Source of the DNA: Dyella flagellata
GTDB lineage: Bacteria > Pseudomonadota > Gammaproteobacteria > Xanthomonadales > Rhodanobacteraceae
Direction: 5' to 3'
NCBI RefSeq assembly: GCF_030160275.1
Contig: NZ_BSOA01000043.1
Coordinates: forward strand, 80,533 to 144,532
DNA length: 64,000 nt
Shown: in pieces, positions 9,970 through 18,155 of the stretch
Numbering within the stretch: the first letter of the stretch is position 1
Layout of the letters: every line of letters begins with the position of its first letter
Made by a program: the position numbers and the translations under genes
The notes under the pieces: model-generated
Database searches by the model: none
Told to the model about the DNA's origin: nothing
The model's input: only the letters and a program-made list of their open reading frames with translations

Positions 9970-10357
9970 GCGATATCGACGTACCTACCGCATCTACTCC
10001 CTCCCCTACGTGTAGTAGGGGAGGGTTGGGGTGGGGTGAAGCAACCTCGCGATAAACCCAAGCACTGCTGCAAGCTCGTGCAACCCCACCCCAACCCTCC
10101 CCTGCAAGCAGGGGAGGGAGCCCCCTTGTTAGCTTGTTGAGCTTTACGCGTGACGACGGCGTCATTTGCTGAGAACTTCATGCGCTTGTTGCTACACATG
10201 GCCCCATCTGCACATGGCTCTTCGACGGAGCGCTTGTCACGCGATTGCGCTTATGGTTCGTCAGGCATCCTCAACTTTTGGTGCCGCTGGCCGATACCCG
10301 GTAAAGCCCCTTGTATTTGCGATACGGGTCGTCGTTTACTGCCAAGCAAAGCGGAAT
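9970..10357. other. Intergenic stretch without a supported gene
   Basis: Apart from the composite hairpin repeat in its first 150 bases, nothing recognisable was seen. The rest should hold the promoter of the small secreted protein that starts at 10358. Open frames crossing it from 10150 and 10166 have no protein-like character before 10358. Confidence 0.5.
9997..10118. repeat. Composite palindromic repeat, intact copy (two hairpins, G/C-strand biased)
   Basis: Two GC-rich hairpins lie about 70 bp apart. Hairpin A has arms CCCTCCCCTAC (9999-10009) and GTAGGGGAGGG (10015-10025) around GTGTA. Hairpin B has arms CCCTCCCCTGC (10095-10105) and GCAGGGGAGGG (10108-10118) around AA. In addition 10017-10037 is the reverse complement of 10083-10103 (21 bp), so an alternative long stem can form. 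The repeat starts about 28 bp after the kinase stop and may act as a transcription barrier. A second copy is present at 62786-63944, where two insertion sequences interrupt it. Confidence 0.9.
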
Positions 10358-10648
10358 ATGTTGTCACGTTTGTTGTGTACCGGAATCGCCGCGCTGCTTC
10401 TTGCAGCCGTTGCCAATGTCTCGGCCTCGTCCAGTCGATCGACGCCGATGCAAGTCAGCCTCGTGATCGAGGAGCTTTGCCAAATCACCGGCTTGGGCGT
10501 GAATCAATCCCCTGTGGTGCAATGCCGGCACGAAACGCCTTATCGCGTGATTCGGCGTATGTCGGGCAAACTGGCTGCCGATCCGAGATCCACTGACGCG
10601 ACTTATCAGGCCAAGTCAGCGGGCGGCTTCTGGGTGGTCCAATTCTGA
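10358..10648 (+). CDS. Small secreted protein resembling a shortened spore-coat-U-type pilin
   Basis: This is a 96-aa protein. The frame is open from 10166, but the ATG at 10358 was chosen because it begins a good signal peptide (MLSRLLCTGIAALLLAAVA, cleavage near VSA-SS). The mature part reads MQVSLVIEELCQITG, then VVQCRHETPYRV. This follows the pattern of the Csu pilin encoded downstream (TLTLQANCSIAAN, then VSVTCSDTTPYNV) with the middle of the domain missing. It is convergent with the pilus operon, 4 bp from the adhesin stop. Function unknown; the pilin link is by eye. Confidence 0.55.
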   Translation: MLSRLLCTGIAALLLAAVANVSASSSRSTPMQVSLVIEELCQITGLGVNQSPVVQCRHETPYRVIRRMSGKLAADPRSTDATYQAKSAGGFWVVQF

Positions 10649-10652
10649 GCTT

Positions 10653-11618
10653 TCAGAACGCGACGGTCGCCGTGATGGTATCGCTGTAGTTGCCTGGTGC
10701 AGGTGTCGTTTGCGCAGGTACGTTGCCGTAGACGGTCGCGGTTTGGGCGTTGCCCGTGCCGGTGCCGGTATACATGCTGGTTCCCGCGGTGCCGTCGCCC
10801 CACGGAGTGCTGTGCGCGGCGTCCAGGTAGAGCTGATAGGACACCGTCCCCCCTCCGCCTGAAGGGGACAGCGTGCGCGCGCTCACATTGCCGCTGCCCC
10901 CGCCATTGAGCGCGATGCGATAGGCATCGTTGTTGGTGCAGGTTACCGAGATCGACGTCGTGGCATTGATGCCGCTGCTCAGCAGGCCGGTGGTACCGAA
11001 GCTGAGATTGCCGGCGTTGATCAGGCAATCGTTGACCACGGTGGCGCTGGCCGTAAAGGGGAAGGCCGTGGCGGGTGTAGTGATGGCCGGACAACCCGGA
11101 GGAGTAAGCGTGTAGTACGCATAGTTGAGCACGGTCTGGGCGCCGCTGAAGGCCTGGCTATAGACAGTACTGCTGTCGCTGACGGTTGGCACCAGCGGCT
11201 GATTGGCGGCGATAAGGCCATAGAACGAAACCGTCTGGTTGGCCGAAGTGCCGATCAGCGGCTTGGCAATCGTCAAGGATATCGGTGTGGTTCCGGCGCT
11301 GGTCGAGCCCCAGGCGATGGAATCGGCCGCATCCTGGTACAGGCCATACTGCAAAGCATTGCTGCCATTGGTCATGCTGAGCGGCGTGGTGGCAGCGAGG
11401 TTGAGGCAGACCTGTGCGTTAGGCGCCAGGGAAATCAGGGTCCAGTTGCAGCTTACGGTGACCGAGCCGCTGGCCGACACGGCGGCGCCGCTGATGGGAT
11501 TGACGTTGCCAAAATTGATGTTCGTAGGGGTGGCTGAGCAGGTTTGCGCATGAACCATCTGTCCTATGAGCAGTAGCAGGGCGGCCAGCAACAGCTGCCA
11601 TCGGTTGCGCCGGCTCAT
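10653..11618 (-). CDS. Csu-type pilus tip adhesin with two spore coat U domains (CsuE-like)
   Basis: This 321-aa protein has a signal peptide (LLLAALLLLIGQMVHAQ) and two tandem spore coat U (SCPU) domains, about 25-175 and 180-321. Each shows the CxxxxxxxxFG...V.C pattern; the second has NDCLINAGNLSFG followed by SISVTCTN and ends in TATVAF. In archaic chaperone-usher (Csu) systems the two-domain subunit is the tip adhesin, made last in the operon. Its ATG overlaps the usher stop (ATGA, 11615-11618), so translation is coupled. Confidence 0.88.
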   Translation of the reverse strand: MSRRNRWQLLLAALLLLIGQMVHAQTCSATPTNINFGNVNPISGAAVSASGSVTVSCNWTLISLAPNAQVCLNLAATTPLSMTNGSNALQYGLYQDAADSIAWGSTSAGTTPISLTIAKPLIGTSANQTVSFYGLIAANQPLVPTVSDSSTVYSQAFSGAQTVLNYAYYTLTPPGCPAITTPATAFPFTASATVVNDCLINAGNLSFGTTGLLSSGINATTSISVTCTNNDAYRIALNGGGSGNVSARTLSPSGGGGTVSYQLYLDAAHSTPWGDGTAGTSMYTGTGTGNAQTATVYGNVPAQTTPAPGNYSDTITATVAF

Positions 11619-13951
11619 GGCCGCATGGCCTCGCGGCGACAGACCAAGGGCCCAATCAAGGGCAGGGCATGGTCAGTCGGCGGCTTGTAAGGGAAGGTGA
11701 CGGTGCAATGCCATGCAACGCCATCGAGCTGAAGATGATTGCTGGCTTGCAGTTCATTGACGAACGTAAGGCCGTCGTAGCCGACGATAGTGTCGGAGCC
11801 ACTTTCGACGTGATGGACTCTTGTTCCGGCCGGTATTGGCTTGCCCGCCTCGTCATGCAGAAGAATCGATGCGGCGGCATAGCGCGTGATCGTAAATCGT
11901 CCCAGCACTCCCGATTGGACTTGCGGTACAACGACCATTGCCGTGGTATCGATGCGCATGTCGACCGGCAGCGCCGAGGTGTCGATCGCTATGCGGTTGG
12001 CCTGGTAGGAATTTAAGTCCGGCACGAGCAAATGGCCGCTATCGTCGGTATGGCCAAGCAGGCGATTCTCATGCAGGACCGGCACACCCGCCACGCCGTT
12101 CGTCGAAACCAGGGCGAAGCCATCATAGATACGCCGGGAAAATTGAACGTCGCCGTCCATCAGCACGATGGAACCGAGAGCGTCGAACGATGCCGTGGTA
12201 TGTCCGGCGTAGTTTTGCACGATACCGGTAAGCTGGCCGGCATTGCCCAGGTATTGCAATTGCGCCTGGTGAAAGCCCATCTGGTTGAATTGACCGGTTT
12301 GCAGGCCCCAGCCCCAGCCGCCGGCATAATCGACCGGACGAAACGCCTGCAGATTGTTGTAAGCACGCCCGCCTTGACTGCCCACCACCGCGTTCAAGGA
12401 GACGTGATCATCCAGCCCCAGGCTTACATTGAGAAACACACCGCGTGAAGCGTGCTGGTAAATGTCGCGGTATGCGCTCAGATTCACCGATAGGCTGTGG
12501 CGCAAACTCAGGCCGTAGGTCAGGGAAACGATACGCGATGCTTGCACCTGTGGAAGTTTCGATCCGATATAGCTCAAGGCGAAATTCTGGTTGCCGAAAA
12601 AGGGCAGCGAGACCGTCAGCCGATCGGTGTGCGTGGGGACGGGGGCGCCATCACGCGCTGCAAGATCACCATAGTGGCCAAACGTACGAATGCTCTGCGC
12701 ATCGATGGCGTAGTGAGGTTCGAGCCATTGATAGCCCACGCTGAGCTGGGTGCCTGCCAACCGGCCAGCGCTGAACCCGATGGCGCCATTGACGACACCG
12801 TCGGCGCCGAGCCTCACCAACGCGCCGGCGCCGGCGTTGAAAAGATGATCGGTGGCCTCGCCATGCGCTTCGACGGTAAGCGCATCGCTGAGGCCCTGGC
12901 GCCAGGACCCGCTGCCGGCCAGGTGCGGGTCGTAGTCGAAAGAAGCGATGCCGTAATCACGCCGCAAAAAACCGACTTCCATCGAATAGCTCGACAGGCC
13001 CTTCGCCAGCATCTGGGTGTCGATGTAGATCGGCATCGACAGCGTAACGGTTTGTCCCAGGGCGTTGCGCGTGATCAGGGTGGCATTGCCGCCGCCGGTG
13101 ATGCCGGGTACTTCATTGACCACGAATGGTCCGCTCGGCACCTGCACGTTGAAGTGCTGCATGTTGTTCACATACAGATCGAGCGATGAGGGCACCAAGG
13201 CCGATCCGGTCAGGACCGGAAGAGGGAAGGTCACCAGGTCCGGACGCAGGGCGAAGTTGCTGCGCCATTGGAAGCCGGCAAAACGGATCGAGCGCGACCA
13301 GGCCAGGGACGAAGTGATCGCATCGCCCCATTGGAATGTGCTCAGCGTATCCGGATTGGACCGGCTCCACGATGTGTCATAGCGGAGATAGTGTCGTGAA
13401 GCAGCGTCGAGATACGCAATGCCGGTATTACTGAACACCCCGGCAGGGTCGAAATAGCGCTGCTCCATCCAGAGTGCGAAACGATTGCCTGTCTGGTTTT
13501 GGGCAAAGGCATCGTAGTTGAGCACTAGGCCGCGCCCCGATGTCGCGGGCATGCTTGGCGACAACTGCCGTGAATCGACCATATAAGGCTGGCGCGCGTT
13601 ATCCGGCAGCGTCAGGTCTACCCGCTGGTGCGTTCTGTCGTAACGGTAGCGAGCGCCCGCAATCGCATCGAGCTGCACTTGGGCGGATGCGGCGATACCC
13701 AACTTGCCGATCGCTACGCCTATGCGCGCAAGGTCGGCTCCGGTGGCGGACAACCTGGCTCCAGTCGCCTGGAAGTGCACGATGAAAGGGACCTCCTCTC
13801 CGTTCACCGCCACCTCCAGGTACACGTCCTGGGTCTGCTGCATTTCCCCCGCGAAGCTGGCAGGAACGGCTGCGCGTCCCGGCAGCAGCATGAAAGCGCC
13901 TGCCAATGCCATTGCCAGCTGTGCTTCGCGACGGGCGCAGTGATTGAGCAC
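11615..13951 (-). CDS. Fimbrial outer-membrane usher (CsuD-like)
   Basis: This 778-aa usher carries an N-terminal periplasmic domain (QDVYLEVAVNGEEV, as in PapC/CsuD ushers), a large beta-barrel with plug, and C-terminal periplasmic domains (RFTITRYAAASILLHDEAGKPIPAG, then a Cys-containing end). It secretes and assembles pilus subunits handed over by the chaperone. Start: GTG at 13951, three bases after the chaperone stop; an ATG 13 codons in (LAMALAGAF) is an alternative and would give a cleaner signal peptide. Length and order pilin-chaperone-usher-adhesin match the archaic class. Confidence 0.92.
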   Translation of the reverse strand: MLNHCARREAQLAMALAGAFMLLPGRAAVPASFAGEMQQTQDVYLEVAVNGEEVPFIVHFQATGARLSATGADLARIGVAIGKLGIAASAQVQLDAIAGARYRYDRTHQRVDLTLPDNARQPYMVDSRQLSPSMPATSGRGLVLNYDAFAQNQTGNRFALWMEQRYFDPAGVFSNTGIAYLDAASRHYLRYDTSWSRSNPDTLSTFQWGDAITSSLAWSRSIRFAGFQWRSNFALRPDLVTFPLPVLTGSALVPSSLDLYVNNMQHFNVQVPSGPFVVNEVPGITGGGNATLITRNALGQTVTLSMPIYIDTQMLAKGLSSYSMEVGFLRRDYGIASFDYDPHLAGSGSWRQGLSDALTVEAHGEATDHLFNAGAGALVRLGADGVVNGAIGFSAGRLAGTQLSVGYQWLEPHYAIDAQSIRTFGHYGDLAARDGAPVPTHTDRLTVSLPFFGNQNFALSYIGSKLPQVQASRIVSLTYGLSLRHSLSVNLSAYRDIYQHASRGVFLNVSLGLDDHVSLNAVVGSQGGRAYNNLQAFRPVDYAGGWGWGLQTGQFNQMGFHQAQLQYLGNAGQLTGIVQNYAGHTTASFDALGSIVLMDGDVQFSRRIYDGFALVSTNGVAGVPVLHENRLLGHTDDSGHLLVPDLNSYQANRIAIDTSALPVDMRIDTTAMVVVPQVQSGVLGRFTITRYAAASILLHDEAGKPIPAGTRVHHVESGSDTIVGYDGLTFVNELQASNHLQLDGVAWHCTVTFPYKPPTDHALPLIGPLVCRREAMRP

Positions 13952-13954
13952 GCG

Positions 13955-14674
13955 TCAGGGGGAGGTATCGATGGCGACATGATCTTCAATCGACAGCGCA
14001 TTGACGTTGGCGCGAATAGTGACCGGTGCCTTGAGCGCGCTATGGCTGTCCAGATTCACCCGCCACTGCATGGTCTGACCAGCCAGTGCGTAGCCGAGCA
14101 AGCCCTTTTCCACCGTGTAGGTTTTCCCATCTGCGGCCGTGAATTGCACCATGCTTATCCGCGCCCGGCGCCGGCCGGCATTGGTGACGCGCAGCCACCA
14201 GCCTTCGGTATCATGTAGCGCGTGCCAGGTAAGTGCAGGTGCTTGTGCCGAGCCATCAGATTCGACGAATACCGGCACGGAGTAGCGCAGCCGTATCGTC
14301 ACGCCATTTTCGTCGGCGTTATCGGCTGCAGGCAGTTCGTCGATCAGCAGGCGGTAGCTTTGCTCTTGGTTGGCATTGCCCCTGTCGCTAAGTACCAGCC
14401 GGACGTACTGTTCGCCGTGCGCGGGAATTTCGATCAAAGGCGGGCTGGCTACCAGGCTCTGGGTGGGCAGAAGCTGGTCTTGGTCATTCGCCTGATCCCA
14501 ACGAAAAACCCGCACCTGCCCGTACAACGAGCGCTCGCCAGGGTTTTTGAGGGTAAGGGTGGCGGCGCCTTCGCCGTGCCGCAGCTCGATCATCACCGGG
14601 GAAATCTGCAGCGACGACGCCCGCCCGATGACGCAAGGCGTCAGCAACCCCACCGCAAGCAGCAGGCGTCGCAC
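13955..14674 (-). CDS. Periplasmic pilus chaperone (CsuC-like, PapD fold)
   Basis: The frame opens at 14836, but that part overlaps the pilin gene in another frame. The GTG at 14674, 14 bp after the pilin stop, starts a clear signal peptide (RRLLLAVGLLTPCVIGRA-SS) and gives 239 aa. The mature protein shows the PapD-type beta pattern: LQISPVMIELRHGEGAATLTLKNPGE, then IPAHGEQYVRLVL, then a second immunoglobulin-like domain. It would cap pilin subunits in the periplasm by donor-strand complementation and pass them to the usher encoded next. Confidence 0.88.
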   Translation of the reverse strand: MRRLLLAVGLLTPCVIGRASSLQISPVMIELRHGEGAATLTLKNPGERSLYGQVRVFRWDQANDQDQLLPTQSLVASPPLIEIPAHGEQYVRLVLSDRGNANQEQSYRLLIDELPAADNADENGVTIRLRYSVPVFVESDGSAQAPALTWHALHDTEGWWLRVTNAGRRRARISMVQFTAADGKTYTVEKGLLGYALAGQTMQWRVNLDSHSALKAPVTIRANVNALSIEDHVAIDTSP

Positions 14675-14688
14675 CGGGGCGCCCGTAC

Positions 14689-15213
14689 TTAGAAATAGAC
14701 CGTTGCGGTAACGGTGGTCTGGTAGGTATCCGGTTTTGGACTCGTTTGGGCCTGCACCTGGCCGTACACCGTGATGGATTGCGCGGCGCCCGTTCCGGTA
14801 CCACCTACCGTATTGGTGCCTTGCGTATTGCCCCATATCGTGGTGTGGCCGGCGTCCTGGTATAGCTGGAAGCCGATGGTGCTGCCCGTATTGCCGGTCG
14901 CGGTGCCGGCGATCAAGCGGCTGGCAACCGTTGAGCCGGACACCGTGCCTGCATCCAGGCCGACGTTATAGGGTGTGGTGTCACTGCATGTAACGGACAC
15001 CGTCGTCTGCTGATTGATGGCCGATGTCAGCACGCCGGTGGAGCCAAAATTCAGCGGATTGGCCGCGATGCTGCAATTGGCCTGCAGCGTCAGGGTGACA
15101 GTGAAAGTCGAGGTACTAGTGCCGTTGCTATAGACAGCTGCGGCAATCGGCAGCGGCAGGGTTGCAGCGATCACAGCAACAGCCAACGCAAAGCACAACA
15201 AATGGCGCTTCAT
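14689..15213 (-). CDS. Csu-type major pilin, spore coat U domain (CsuA/B-like)
   Basis: This 174-aa protein starts at the ATG at 15213; an upstream in-frame start at 15246 is less likely because MKRHLLCFALAVAVIAA begins the signal peptide. A single SCPU domain follows: FTVTLTLQANCSIAANPLNFG, VSVTCSDTTPYNVGLDAG, and the C-terminal beta strand TVTATVYF used for chaperone binding. As the first gene of the operon it is the probable shaft subunit. A G-rich tract upstream (AAGGGGGGG) can serve as ribosome site. Confidence 0.88.
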   Translation of the reverse strand: MKRHLLCFALAVAVIAATLPLPIAAAVYSNGTSTSTFTVTLTLQANCSIAANPLNFGSTGVLTSAINQQTTVSVTCSDTTPYNVGLDAGTVSGSTVASRLIAGTATGNTGSTIGFQLYQDAGHTTIWGNTQGTNTVGGTGTGAAQSITVYGQVQAQTSPKPDTYQTTVTATVYF

Positions 15214-15416
15214 GGAGGGCCCCCCCTTAAGTTGCGGAATGATCAAGCAGCATGCCCGTCACGCACAACTTCCACACCGCTTCCTGGGCATGAACGACCT
15301 TATCTTTCTCGCATTTACTGGCCGGGTCAAGTATCGCCTGGCGATTGGCAAGTTCGGCCAACTTGACGCCTGCCTTGGCGTTACGCCACTTTCCCATAAC
15401 TGGACCAAGTCATGCG

Positions 15417-16361
15417 ATGACCACCATGCGACGCGAGATCGCCATCGTCGTTTTTCCCGGTTTTCAACTGCTGGATGCCGCCGGCCCCGTTGCCGTGTTC
15501 GAAATGGCGAATCGTTTCCGGCCTGACAGCTACGCGATCAACGTGCTGGCCCCGGCGGGTGGCGTTGTGCGCAGTTCGTCGGGGGTATGCCTGGTGGCTG
15601 CCCCGATTGAACAGGGGCGTTTCGATACGGTGATCGTATCCGGCGGCAACATGGCCCAGGTCGAAGAGAGTCAGGCTGGCATCGTGGCCTGGCTCGGCTG
15701 TGATGCTTGGCGCCGCACAGCGGGCGTCTGCTCGGGAGCGTTCTTCCTCGCGGCCGCGGGACTGCTCGACGGCCGGCGCGCCACTACGCACTGGGCGGTG
15801 GCCGAGCGGTTCCAGTTGCTCTATCCGCAGGTGCGACTGGACGCCGACCGGATGTTCGTCAGGGATGGCAGCGTGTGGACTTCGGCCGGCATTTCCGCCG
15901 GTATCGACCTGGCGCTGGCGCTGGTCGAAGACGACCTTGGTCCTGGCATCGCGCGACGCACGGCCCAGCAGCTTGTGGTGCACCAGCGCAGGCACGGTGG
16001 ACAGTCGCAGTACTCGGTACTGGTCGAGCAGGGCGGTAAAACGGGGCGGTTCGGCGACCTGATCGGCTGGATGCGCGCGCGCATTGCCGAGCCGATGACG
16101 GTGGAACGGTTAGCCGAGCGCGCCGCGATGAGTCCTCGGAACTTTTCCCGAGCGTTTGTCACGGAGATCGGTGCTACGCCGGCGAAGGTCGTGGAAGGCC
16201 TGCGGCTGGAGGCCGCCCGCATCGCCGTCGAAACCAGCCATCTCAACCTGGACCACATCGCCGCGTCGACCGGCTTCGGCGATTCCAGCCGCATGCGCCG
16301 CGCCTTCGTGCGCGCGTTTGGCATGTCGCCCCAATCGCTACGTCGTAGCGCGGGCGCCTGA
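15417..16361 (+). CDS. GlxA-family AraC-type regulator (DJ-1/PfpI domain plus HTH)
   Basis: This 314-aa regulator has an N-terminal DJ-1/PfpI domain (IAIVVFPGFQLLDAAGPVAVFE, with the nucleophile-elbow region TAGVCSGAFFLAAAGLLDG) and a C-terminal AraC double helix-turn-helix (MTVERLAERAAMSPRNFSRAFV, then HIAASTGFGDSSRMRRAF). The frame is open to 15345; ATG 15417 or 15426 fits the family N-terminus best. Target genes are unknown; the next gene in the same direction is a glyoxalase-fold protein. A second member of the family lies at 61479-62462. Confidence 0.88.
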   Translation: MTTMRREIAIVVFPGFQLLDAAGPVAVFEMANRFRPDSYAINVLAPAGGVVRSSSGVCLVAAPIEQGRFDTVIVSGGNMAQVEESQAGIVAWLGCDAWRRTAGVCSGAFFLAAAGLLDGRRATTHWAVAERFQLLYPQVRLDADRMFVRDGSVWTSAGISAGIDLALALVEDDLGPGIARRTAQQLVVHQRRHGGQSQYSVLVEQGGKTGRFGDLIGWMRARIAEPMTVERLAERAAMSPRNFSRAFVTEIGATPAKVVEGLRLEAARIAVETSHLNLDHIAASTGFGDSSRMRRAFVRAFGMSPQSLRRSAGA

Positions 16362-16476
16362 TTGCAGCGCGTAGGGGTGCTCCCGCATTGGCCGTTTTTG
16401 TTCGGAAATTGTCCTTGTGGGTGCCGGCCAGGCCGTTCATAAAATGCGCGTCTGCAGGCACTTTAAGAGAATTGGC

Positions 16477-17469
16477 ATGCGCTTGATCCTGTTTGTTGCG
16501 GCATGGTTTTTGTGTTTGGGAGCCGCACAGGCCTCGACATCCACCCCGGCTCCGGTGGCCTCCCCCACACGGCTGGACCACATCCTGCTGTGGGGGCGTG
16601 GGATCGACCAGGTCACCTCCATCATGGCGGTCAAATTGGGCTTCCAGGTCCGGCCAGGGCACGATCCCGGTGGGGTGGCCAACCGCTATATCCGGTTCTC
16701 GGACACCAGTTTCATCGAGCTGCTCGGCATCACCCGGCCCGACCCCAAGTTCGATCCGGGCATGCAAGAAGATCAGCAGGTGCTGAAAGCTGGCCCGGGC
16801 TCGCGCAGTTTTGGTTTCCGCTCTTCGTCGCTGGATGCGATCCATCGCTCACTGCAGGCGCAGCACTACGCAGTGACGCCTTTCTTTTCCGGCCCCGATA
16901 GTGCGAAGCCGGGCTGGCGCTTGTTCGCGTTCGACCGTGCGCCGTTGTCGAGCAACACCTTTTTTATTGACTATGCCGCCAACTACGCCCCCGACCAGTT
17001 CGACCCCGCCAATGCCGGCGACTATCGCGTGACGCGTGAACACCCCAACGGAGCGCGCGAGCTTTCCTCGATATGGCTGGTGTCGAGCGATGCCGATGCT
17101 GATCGCAAGCAGCTTGAGAAGATGGGCTTCGGCCATGCTGTGCCAGTGAAGCTACCCGAGCTTGGTGCGAAGGGATTTTGTGTGCCGGTTGGCCCGACCG
17201 CGCTATTGGCGTTACAGCCCGATGGCACGGGTCTCGCCGAGCAAATCATGACGAGCGGCGGTCCACGCATTCTGGGCGTGAGCTTCGGGGTGACCGACCT
17301 CGGCCGCGCGCAGCGCTGGGTCGAGCGTGGCTACGAGCGCAGGTTGGTGACCTACCGTGGACTATCGGGCGAATCCTTCCTCGCCCCCACCCAGGACGAC
17401 CTCGGCTTGTCCATTGAATTCCACGCGATGCAGCAGCGCAGCTCGCCTTGTGCGGGTGCAGGCTTGTAA
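16477..17469 (+). CDS. Exported glyoxalase/bleomycin-resistance-fold (VOC) protein
   Basis: This 330-aa protein has a signal peptide from the ATG at 16477 (MRLILFVAAWFLCLGAAQA). Upstream in-frame starts from 16417 give no export signal. The mature part begins with the VOC hallmark RLDHILLWGRGIDQV, and a second half-module (GVSFGVTDLGRAQRWVERG) ends with LSIEFHA, giving metal-ligand-like His and Glu residues. It resembles the large glyoxalase-like (Glyoxalase_3-type) domain. The substrate is unknown, and export is unusual for VOC proteins. Confidence 0.75.
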   Translation: MRLILFVAAWFLCLGAAQASTSTPAPVASPTRLDHILLWGRGIDQVTSIMAVKLGFQVRPGHDPGGVANRYIRFSDTSFIELLGITRPDPKFDPGMQEDQQVLKAGPGSRSFGFRSSSLDAIHRSLQAQHYAVTPFFSGPDSAKPGWRLFAFDRAPLSSNTFFIDYAANYAPDQFDPANAGDYRVTREHPNGARELSSIWLVSSDADADRKQLEKMGFGHAVPVKLPELGAKGFCVPVGPTALLALQPDGTGLAEQIMTSGGPRILGVSFGVTDLGRAQRWVERGYERRLVTYRGLSGESFLAPTQDDLGLSIEFHAMQQRSSPCAGAGL

Positions 17470-17487
17470 CGCATGTGATGCCATTTC

Positions 17488-17569
17488 AAAGCGCGTAGGC
17501 TGGGATGACAATCCCAGCATCGAGATGCCGTGTGGAAAGCTGGGATTGTCATCCCAGCCTACGCGCTTT
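17488..17569. repeat. BIME-like inverted repeat, family 2, copy 1 (perfect 31-bp arms)
   Basis: Positions 17488-17518 are the exact reverse complement of 17539-17569, with a 20-bp spacer. Each arm holds its own small hairpin, CTGGGAT-GACA-ATCCCAG. The right arm is followed by TTTTT, so it could terminate the upstream plus-strand gene. Related copies lie at 25588-25653 and 38271-38340. Confidence 0.92.
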
Positions 17570-17606
17570 TTGCTGACCATCATCCATGATGAGCAAACCG
17601 AGTCGA

Positions 17607-17945
17607 TCAGCCGGCTGCTTTTGGCGTGTATGAGGTGCACCAACCCTTCGAGCTGACGGCCTTGCCTGGATACAGCTGACACGGCCCATAACCGCTCGCG
17701 GCGCCCATATACAACTGGCAATTCGCGCATGCGCTGCCGACTTTGTGCAAGGTGTTGCTGGTCGTGCTGGCATCTTCCACGTAGTTCATGGCCTTCGCCG
17801 TCGGATCATTGAGGGTAACGTGCGGCATGCTGAAGGCTTCTGCGAATCGAGGCATGATGCCCAGCCCTAATGCAGTGGCAGTGACGCCTGTTGCGATTTT
17901 CAGGAAGTTGCGGCGAGTAGCTTTGTTTTGATCTGCATCAAACAT
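17607..17945 (-). CDS. High-potential iron-sulfur protein (HiPIP)
   Basis: This 112-aa periplasmic electron carrier has a Tat signal (RRNFLKIATGVTATALGLG). Four Cys ligands, Cys73, Cys76, Cys89 and Cys103, are spaced C-x2-C-x12-C-x13-C with the family motif GWCTSY. They hold one [4Fe-4S] cluster cycling between +2 and +3. The ATG at 17945 was chosen because of GGAGG just upstream on the minus strand. It is divergent from a Cyc2-like cytochrome-porin, 210 bp away; this suggests that HiPIP receives or delivers its electrons. In acidophilic iron oxidisers the HiPIP Iro has been proposed in a similar role. Confidence 0.93.
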   Translation of the reverse strand: MFDADQNKATRRNFLKIATGVTATALGLGIMPRFAEAFSMPHVTLNDPTAKAMNYVEDASTTSNTLHKVGSACANCQLYMGAASGYGPCQLYPGKAVSSKGWCTSYTPKAAG

Positions 17946-18155
17946 GGGTTCCTCCATCCCGTAACAAGAGTGCAAAGAAAGTACTTCACGTAGATCACAC
18001 GACTTCGGCTTACATAATCGCGGTTTGTTGTGGCAGAGATTCGCCGGGAAGGGGTTGTCGCATGCCCGGCGTCAAAACGATGCATAAGGTTCTGGGTGTC
18101 GCGCACGTGCGACGCCCATCTGTGTTTGTTTTTCTTGCAAACTCATGGAGGGAAT

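Noticed and set aside
9997..10118. CRISPR-like array from repeated CCCTCCCC units
   Set aside because: There are only inverted, not direct, repeats, with no regular spacers and no cas genes.
10150..10596. A 148-aa plus-strand frame after the composite repeat
   Set aside because: It overlaps the small secreted protein in another frame and has no signal peptide, ribosome site or domain pattern.
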